Shown here: one piece after another, positions 58,703-64,000 of the stretch
How the letters are laid out: each line of letters opens with the position of its first letter
How positions within the stretch are numbered: position 1 is the first letter of the stretch
Assembly (NCBI GenBank): GCA_045592785.1
Contig: JAZNVL010000010.1
Span: 1 to 64,000, forward strand
DNA from: RGIG8244 sp045592785
GTDB taxonomy: Bacteria; Verrucomicrobiota; Lentisphaeria; Victivallales; UBA1829
Length of the DNA: 64,000 bases
Direction of reading: 5' to 3'
Notes under the pieces: model-generated
Told to the model about the DNA's origin: nothing
The model's input: only the letters and a program-made list of their open reading frames with translations
The model's database searches: none
Program-made: the position numbers and the translations under genes

Positions 58703-59533
58703 ATGCCCCAGGCGTTGACTCCCCCCGAAAACAAAGAACTGCGTACGTTCAAACTGATCCTGTCATACGATGGTACACTCTATCACGGCTGGCAGCGGCA
58801 GAACAACGGCATTACCGTGCAGGAAGTGCTGGAAGACAAACTGTGCCGTCTTTTCGGCAATACACCGATCCGCGTACAGGGCAGCAGCCGTACGGATGCC
58901 GGGGTCCACGCGCTGGGACTCTGTGCAAGTTTCCGTGCGCCGGAATCGCCTTATATTCCGGACTGGAAAGTGAAGAAGGCACTGAACCGGCTTCTGCCGG
59001 ATGACATCCGGATCCGTTCTGCGGAGATCGTGCCGGATACGTTCAACGCCCGTTTTTCCGCATTGGGTAAGTCTTATGTTTATATGGTCAACACGGGGGA
59101 CAACAATCCATTCACCAACCGTTACTGCTGGCACATGGACGACATGACGTGTCTGGATGAACTGGAAAAAGCGATCGCTGTATTCAAAGGGAAACACGAT
59201 TTCACCACCTTCACGGTGGAAGCTCACAAATACGATGATCCGGTCCGGGAGATCCTGGATACGCGGATCGTCACCTTCGGTCCGCTGGTTGGATTTTACT
59301 TTCTCGGCACCGGTTTTCTGTATAAAATGGTCCGGAGCATGGCGGGTGCGCTGATGTTCGTGGGACGCGGCAGACTGAAAGCCGATGACATTGCCGAAAT
59401 GCTGAAAGCGCGGAACCGTCTCTGCTGTAAAGATACAGCCCCTGCCAAGGGGTTATTCCTCAAACAGGTATTTTATGAAGGCGACAGCTGGGAGAACGAT
59501 CTTCCGGACCGTCCGCCATTCTGGATGTACTGA
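58703..59533 (+). CDS. truA: tRNA pseudouridine(38-40) synthase
   Basis: About 276 residues from MPQALTPPENKE at 58703; the longer reading from 58646 runs through the terminator hairpin and is rejected. FKLILSYDGTLYHGWQRQNNGITVQEVLEDKL, the catalytic GSSRTDAGVHALG and the C-terminal HDFTTFTVEA and FLYKMVRSMAGALMFVGRGRL are diagnostic. Modifies uridines 38-40 in the tRNA anticodon arm. Monocistronic; the last residues are DRPPFWMY. Confidence 0.96.
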   Translation: MPQALTPPENKELRTFKLILSYDGTLYHGWQRQNNGITVQEVLEDKLCRLFGNTPIRVQGSSRTDAGVHALGLCASFRAPESPYIPDWKVKKALNRLLPDDIRIRSAEIVPDTFNARFSALGKSYVYMVNTGDNNPFTNRYCWHMDDMTCLDELEKAIAVFKGKHDFTTFTVEAHKYDDPVREILDTRIVTFGPLVGFYFLGTGFLYKMVRSMAGALMFVGRGRLKADDIAEMLKARNRLCCKDTAPAKGLFLKQVFYEGDSWENDLPDRPPFWMY

Positions 59534-59568
59534 CACTGTCATTTTTCCTGAAAAGTCGATAAGAGGAC

Positions 59569-59597
59569 TTGACTTTTCTTCCGCTCTGTGATATAAT
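59569..59597 (+). promoter_or_regulatory. Strong promoter of the sialate O-acetylesterase operon
   Basis: TTGACT (59569-59574), 17-base spacer, TATAAT (59592-59597), about 46 bases before the ATG at 59644. Confidence 0.82.
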
Positions 59598-59643
59598 ACC
59601 GGATACGAGTCCCCTATCTAACTTTTACAGGAAAGGTTTTTGT

Positions 59644-61242
59644 ATGAATTACAAAAAACTGTTTTGCATGTCGGCACTCTCCCTCATGCTGATCCCGGTT
59701 GCGCTTGCCGATGTGGCAGTCGCAAATATTTTCCGAACAAACATGGTCCTGCAGCGGGAAGCCGTTCACCCGGTCTGGGGTACAGCGGATCCCGGGGAAG
59801 AAGTAACCGTCACCTTCGCGGGTCAGACCCTGACTGCGAAAGCCGATGACAAAGGCAAATGGGAAGTCCGTCTTGCGCCTCTTGACATCCAGAAAACGGG
59901 TTCTGCTCTGGTTATCAAGGGGAAGAACACCATCACGCTCAACAATGTGGTGGTGGGCGATGTCTGGCTCTGCGGCGGACAATCCAACATGGATATGACG
60001 TTCAACTGGGGACAGGGTGTCATCGGGCGCGATGAGATCCTGAAGGACAGCGTGAATTACCCGCTGATCCGCCGCGTGAAAGTCCAGACACTCGCCAGCG
60101 ATGTCCCTGCGGATGATATTGAGTGTTCTCCCTGGGCAATAAGCGGGAACAACGACACGGGAGACTGGGTCCATGACACGCTGCACTGGTCTGCCGCCGG
60201 ATATATTTTCACACGCCGTCTGCATATTGAATCGGGGATCCCCATGGGTATTCTGGATAACAACTGGAGCGGGAGCCGGATCGAACCGTTCATGTCGCCG
60301 GAAAGTTTTGCGGAACCCGGTTTGGAAGAACTGAACAAAAAACTTCAAACAGTGACGGTTGGAACTCCGGAATGGAAGGAAACCACGCAGAAATTGATCG
60401 CAGACACAAAGAGCTGGATGGAAAAAGCGGAACAAGCCAATGCTGCGAAAGGAAATCTGCCTCCGCTGCCCCGCATGAACACGCTTTCCTCATTGAGATT
60501 CTGTTACGCCTATTTTGCCATGATGGCTCCCATCACCCGGTTCCCCATCAAAGGTGTGATCTGGTATCAGGGCTGCTCCAATGGCGGTGACCGTATGCAG
60601 TATTATCCCAAGATGCACGCACTGGTCAAAGGCTGGCGGAAAGCCTGGGGCATTGATTTCCCCTTCTACTTCGTACAGCTTGCTTCCTTCACAAAAGCGA
60701 CGAATGATCCGCAGGGCGGCAATGGTTACGCATTCATCCGGGAAGCCCAGCGGAAAGCCATGGATATTCCCAAGTCCGGGATGGCATGTGCCATCGACAT
60801 CGGCATGCAGAACGACATTCACCCGCTGAACAAGATCGACGTGGGCGAACGTCTGGCGCTCTGGGCTCTTCGGAACGAATACGGGAAGAAAGATATCGTG
60901 GTCTCCGGTCCGCTCTTCAAGGCTGTGAAGTTTGAGAACGGAAAAGCCATTGTATCCTTTGATTACGCCAAAGGTTTGATGACCGCGAAGAAAGACGGGA
61001 TCAGCAAGCCGGTGGCGACGCCCGGCGAAAAGCCGAAACATTTCGCCATTTGCGGTGCCGATAAAAAATGGGTCTGGGCGGATGCCGTCATTGAGGGCGA
61101 AACCGTGGTACTTTCCTCTCCCGAAGTGAAAGAACCCGTTGCCGTCCGTTACGCATTCCGTGCCTACCCTGACGGGGTAAACATGTATAACGAAGCAGGA
61201 CTTCCCATGGTTCCCTTCCGCACCGATGATGAAAAGAAATAA
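59644..61242 (+). CDS. Sialate O-acetylesterase, copy 1
   Basis: About 532 residues with an N-terminal signal peptide (LFCMSALSLMLIPVALA, cleavage likely after Ala22). SGNH-hydrolase motifs of the sialate O-acetylesterase family: NMVLQREAVHPVWG, GDVWLCGGQSNMDM with the catalytic Ser, GVIWYQGCSNGG, and IDIGMQNDIHPLNK with the Asp-His pair. A beta domain follows at the C-terminus. Exported; removes O-acetyl groups from sialic acids or from other glycans (acetylxylan-type). AGGAAAGG precedes the start. Confidence 0.92.
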   Translation: MNYKKLFCMSALSLMLIPVALADVAVANIFRTNMVLQREAVHPVWGTADPGEEVTVTFAGQTLTAKADDKGKWEVRLAPLDIQKTGSALVIKGKNTITLNNVVVGDVWLCGGQSNMDMTFNWGQGVIGRDEILKDSVNYPLIRRVKVQTLASDVPADDIECSPWAISGNNDTGDWVHDTLHWSAAGYIFTRRLHIESGIPMGILDNNWSGSRIEPFMSPESFAEPGLEELNKKLQTVTVGTPEWKETTQKLIADTKSWMEKAEQANAAKGNLPPLPRMNTLSSLRFCYAYFAMMAPITRFPIKGVIWYQGCSNGGDRMQYYPKMHALVKGWRKAWGIDFPFYFVQLASFTKATNDPQGGNGYAFIREAQRKAMDIPKSGMACAIDIGMQNDIHPLNKIDVGERLALWALRNEYGKKDIVVSGPLFKAVKFENGKAIVSFDYAKGLMTAKKDGISKPVATPGEKPKHFAICGADKKWVWADAVIEGETVVLSSPEVKEPVAVRYAFRAYPDGVNMYNEAGLPMVPFRTDDEKK

Positions 61243-61254
61243 GGAGAACATATA

Positions 61255-62826
61255 ATGAAAACAGGAAAAATACTTGCTATTGCGCTCTTCTCCGTCGCAC
61301 TGATCCCTGCGGCGTTTGCAAAAGTCAACGTCGCCCGTTATTTCGCCAGTAACATGGTCCTTCAGCGGGAAGCACCCGTTATCATCTGGGGAACGACCAC
61401 AAAAGCGGGTGAGGAAGTGACCGTCTCGTTTGCCGGACAAACGGTGAAAGCCGTTTCCGACAAGGATAGGAACTGGGAAGTACATCTTGCGCCCCTTGCC
61501 ATGCAGAAAGAAGGATCGGAAATGACGATCCAGGGGGAAAACAAAATCGTACTGAACAACATTCTGGTGGGCGATGTCTGGCTCTGCTCCGGACAATCCA
61601 ATATGGAATGGCTGCTGAAGGGTGTGACCAATGAGGAAGAAGCGATCCGGGAAGCGGAAAAATACCCGTTGATCCGCGCCATGATGGTCAACCGGAAAAT
61701 CGAAAGTCTGCCTTTGCAGGATATTCCGATCCGCCATACCTGGAAGGTATGCACGCCGGATATGCTCAAACATTTCTCCGCTGTCGGCTACTATTTTGCG
61801 CGCCGGATCCACATGGAAACAGGTGTCCCCATCGGGTTCATCCACAACGCATGGAGCGCATGCCCCATTGAAAATTATATGAGTCCCGACTCGTTCAACC
61901 GGGAAGGATTGAAGGAACAGTACGATATTGTCATGCGCTGTACGCCCGGCACGGACGAATGGGTCGATGAAAACAAGAAGTTTACGGCATCCGTGGCGGA
62001 ATGGTGTAAAGATACCGAAAAAGCCTGTCAGGAAAACCGTCCGGTCAAACCGCTCCCGGTCCGTCTGACCACCAAATACGGCGGACAATACAATGCCATG
62101 ATCGCACCGATGGCACGGATCCAGCTGAAAGGGATCATCTGGTATCAGGGTTGCGCCAATGCGGCGGACGGGATGATCTATTACACGAAAATGCACGCGC
62201 TGGTGGAAAGCTGGCGGAAAAACTGGGGCAAGGAACTGCCCTTCTATTTTGTGCAGCTGGCATCCTGGATCAAACCCACGGATGATCCGGAAGGCGGCAA
62301 CGGATTCGCTCCGATCCGCGAAGTACAGCGGAAAGCCATGGTCATTCCCAAGTCCGGGATGGCGTGCGCCATTGACATCGGGATGCCGAATGACATTCAC
62401 CCGAAGAACAAGTTTGACGTGGGCGAACGTCTGGCAGTCTGGGCACTGCATAACGAATACGGGAAGAAAGAGATCGTGGTCTCCGGTCCGCTCTTCAAGG
62501 CTGTGAAGTTTGAGAACGGGAAAGCGATCGTCTCCTTCGATTATGCCAAAGGATTGATGACGGCGAAGAAAGACGGGATCAGCAAGCCGGTGGCAACACC
62601 CGGTGAAAAACCGAAACACTTCGCCATCGCCGGAGCCGATAAAAAATGGGTCTGGGCGGATGCCGTCATTGTGGGTGAAACCGTGGTCCTTTCCTCCCCC
62701 GAAGTGAAAGAACCGGTTGCGGTGCGTTTCGCTTATCGCGGCACCCCTGCCGGCTTCAATATGTATAACGGAGCAGGACTGCCTATGGTCCCGTTCAGAA
62801 CAGATAACTGGGAAGAGAAGAAATAA
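61255..62826 (+). CDS. Sialate O-acetylesterase, copy 2
   Basis: 523 residues, signal peptide ILAIALFSVALIPAAFA. Same motif order as copy 1: NMVLQREAPVIIWG, GDVWLCSGQSNMEW, GIIWYQGCANAADG, IDIGMPNDIHPKNK. A 51-residue stretch beginning VVSGPLFKAVKFENG is identical to copy 1, whereas the N-terminal halves differ a lot. AAGGAG at the ATG; 12 bases after copy 1, so a tandem duplicate in one operon. Different acceptor specificity is likely. Confidence 0.92.
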   Translation: MKTGKILAIALFSVALIPAAFAKVNVARYFASNMVLQREAPVIIWGTTTKAGEEVTVSFAGQTVKAVSDKDRNWEVHLAPLAMQKEGSEMTIQGENKIVLNNILVGDVWLCSGQSNMEWLLKGVTNEEEAIREAEKYPLIRAMMVNRKIESLPLQDIPIRHTWKVCTPDMLKHFSAVGYYFARRIHMETGVPIGFIHNAWSACPIENYMSPDSFNREGLKEQYDIVMRCTPGTDEWVDENKKFTASVAEWCKDTEKACQENRPVKPLPVRLTTKYGGQYNAMIAPMARIQLKGIIWYQGCANAADGMIYYTKMHALVESWRKNWGKELPFYFVQLASWIKPTDDPEGGNGFAPIREVQRKAMVIPKSGMACAIDIGMPNDIHPKNKFDVGERLAVWALHNEYGKKEIVVSGPLFKAVKFENGKAIVSFDYAKGLMTAKKDGISKPVATPGEKPKHFAIAGADKKWVWADAVIVGETVVLSSPEVKEPVAVRFAYRGTPAGFNMYNGAGLPMVPFRTDNWEEKK

Positions 62827-62827
62827 C

Positions 62828-63949
62828 ATGAACCAGAACTCAACCGAACTGCTTGCGGAACTTGTCCGCATGAGACCCGTGACAGAAGATGTTGCTTCTG
62901 TCAATCGTGTAACCGGGAAAGTCACCGAACTGCTGAAAGCGGAAGGCTTGTACTGCACCGTGGAAGATTTCGACGGCCGCAAATGTCTTTACGCCTCCAC
63001 CGTGGAAGGGAAAGTCTCGGACTACCTTCTGAACGTACACCTGGACGTTGTCCCGGCGGAAGAATATCAGTTTGAACCGGAAATCAAAGACGGACTGATG
63101 TTCGGCAGAGGTCCCGCCGACTGCCTCGGGTCCGCCGTCTCCGTGATCCAGGCACTCTGCCGTCTGAAAGGGAACGTTTCCGTGGCAGCCATTTTCTCCA
63201 CCGATGAAGAAACCGGCGGATCCACCACAGCTGGCATGGTCGAACGGGGTTATTCCGCAACCATTTCCGCGTGCGTGATCGACAGTGCCTGGGGCAGCAT
63301 CACCTACGCCCAGAAAGGGATCCTGGATATTCTTCTGCGTGCGGTCTCACCCACGGGCGGCGGACACTCCTCTGCGCCCTGGAATTTCACAAACCCCATC
63401 GATATGCTGCTTGACGGCTATCAGAAATTCCGTGCTGCTTGGCAGAATCCCTCCGTGGATGACCAGTGGCATAACACCATGGCGGCGTGCGTGATCCGCG
63501 GCGGGTCGGCACACAATCAGATCCCGGATGAAGCAACTTTACAGCTGAATTTCCGTCTCATCGATGCCGCTGACCGGGAAAAGATCCTGGCACTCGTCCG
63601 GGAAACCACCGGACTGGAAGCAACCGAGCTCACCTATTGTCCTCCGGTCACATCCGACATGAACAATGCAGAGATCACCCGGCTCCGGGAGATCGTACGG
63701 AAACATTTGATCCTCCGGAATGAAAAAGCGGACCGTTATGCAAAGGAACCGAAGAAAGTGCCGCTGGACCATGATGTTCCCCTGATCCAGATGAACGGTG
63801 CGACCGATGCCCGTGCGCTGGTCGATCTGAATATTCCCATCGTCATTCTGGGACTGGATGGTGCCGGTGTGCATACCGCGCACGAATATGTGGTCCTGGA
63901 TTCCATCGACATCATGTCGGACATCCTGGTGGAATACTGTAACGGCTGA
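62828..63949 (+). CDS. M20-family metallopeptidase/deacylase (ArgE/DapE type)
   Basis: About 373 residues from MNQNSTELLAELVRM, one base after the esterase stop. Zinc ligands and catalytic residues: LNVHLDVVPAEEY (His, Asp), GRGPADCLGS (Asp), STDEETGGSTTAG (Glu-Glu), and HTAHEYV at the C-terminus. A dimerisation domain lies near residues 175-280 (SPTGGGHSSAPWNFTNPIDM). No signal peptide, so cytoplasmic; it may deacylate an N-acyl compound or cleave a dipeptide. Its place behind two sialate esterases suggests, but does not prove, a role in amino-sugar or acyl-derivative breakdown. Confidence 0.88.
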   Translation: MNQNSTELLAELVRMRPVTEDVASVNRVTGKVTELLKAEGLYCTVEDFDGRKCLYASTVEGKVSDYLLNVHLDVVPAEEYQFEPEIKDGLMFGRGPADCLGSAVSVIQALCRLKGNVSVAAIFSTDEETGGSTTAGMVERGYSATISACVIDSAWGSITYAQKGILDILLRAVSPTGGGHSSAPWNFTNPIDMLLDGYQKFRAAWQNPSVDDQWHNTMAACVIRGGSAHNQIPDEATLQLNFRLIDAADREKILALVRETTGLEATELTYCPPVTSDMNNAEITRLREIVRKHLILRNEKADRYAKEPKKVPLDHDVPLIQMNGATDARALVDLNIPIVILGLDGAGVHTAHEYVVLDSIDIMSDILVEYCNG

Positions 63950-64000
63950 TCACTCCAGAATACGGAGTGCAAGGTCATTCCAGAACAATAACCCCTGCTC

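Noticed and set aside
60490..62982. An 830-codon open frame on the minus strand across both sialate esterases
   Set aside because: It is antisense to two clearly recognised genes with signal peptides and catalytic motifs, has no family features and arises from codon bias leaving few stops in the opposite frame.
63950..64000. Terminator after the M20 peptidase gene
   Set aside because: A short CACTCC/GGAGTG pairing is present but there is no T-run before the window ends.

Overview
The window is a gene-dense bacterial chromosome segment with about 60 protein genes and one tRNA. It looks like a member of the PVC superphylum, most probably Lentisphaerota (a Victivallis-like gut or anaerobic lineage). 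Pointers are a Minf_1886-family protein next to argG, tandem sialate O-acetylesterases, AraC- and DeoR-controlled carbohydrate loci, a Na+-pumping decarboxylase and an EtfAB-linked dehydrogenase. The taxonomic call is inference from gene content; no rRNA is present. Recurrent promoters have the form TTGAxx or TTGCA(A/T), a spacer of 16 to 17 bases, then TATATT or TATAAT, and AGGAG-type ribosome sites are common.

Layout. 1-133: the 5' end of a group II intron, cut by the window edge, sitting directly behind the argG terminator. 196-7515: housekeeping genes (argG, Minf_1886 protein, pyrF, pyk, hotdog thioesterase, purQ, TRIC-like channel, DUF3592 membrane protein). 7892-18327: a nine-gene leftward catabolic operon (PfkB kinase, IolB-like isomerase, FGGY kinase, FAD oxidase, Fe-S protein, nagB, nagA, TIM-barrel epimerase, Gfo/Idh oxidoreductase), divergent from a DeoR regulator across an array of ATGAGAA operators. 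18421-22044: two amidohydrolase-2 proteins plus a DegT aminotransferase, divergent from an AraC regulator through overlapping promoters. 22133-24880: ABM monooxygenase and two metallophosphoesterases. 25088-28476: etfB, etfA with a half-ferredoxin domain, and a GlcD/LctD-like dehydrogenase, which together resemble the electron-confurcating lactate dehydrogenase. 28488-29415: tRNA-Gly(CCC) and an S23 four-helix-bundle gene bounded by 62-bp perfect direct repeats. 29461-32231: zinc-ribbon coiled-coil protein, TatD, UbiA-type prenyltransferase, HNH protein.

32214-38819: a leftward operon with an ABC-2 exporter (ATPase and two permeases), two zinc ribbons on a membrane-anchored protein, two proteins of unknown function and a COG2509 flavoprotein. 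38868-41257: hisD-hisC. 41461-46174: ymdB, nadC, rhomboid protease, an orphan sugar-binding lipoprotein, galK. 46186-52279: AraC regulator divergent from GH2, murC and a glutaminase-like protein. 52332-53597: MFS transporter. 53746-58635: birA and oadG-oadA-oadB, in which OadA has two biotinyl domains and OadB a long secreted-type N-terminal extension. 58703-63949: truA, two sialate O-acetylesterases and an M20 peptidase.

Working together: sugars and amino sugars released by the hydrolases and esterases would feed galK, nagA/nagB and the DeoR operon. Lactate oxidation through Etf and decarboxylation-driven Na+ export suggest an anaerobic, energy-limited lifestyle.
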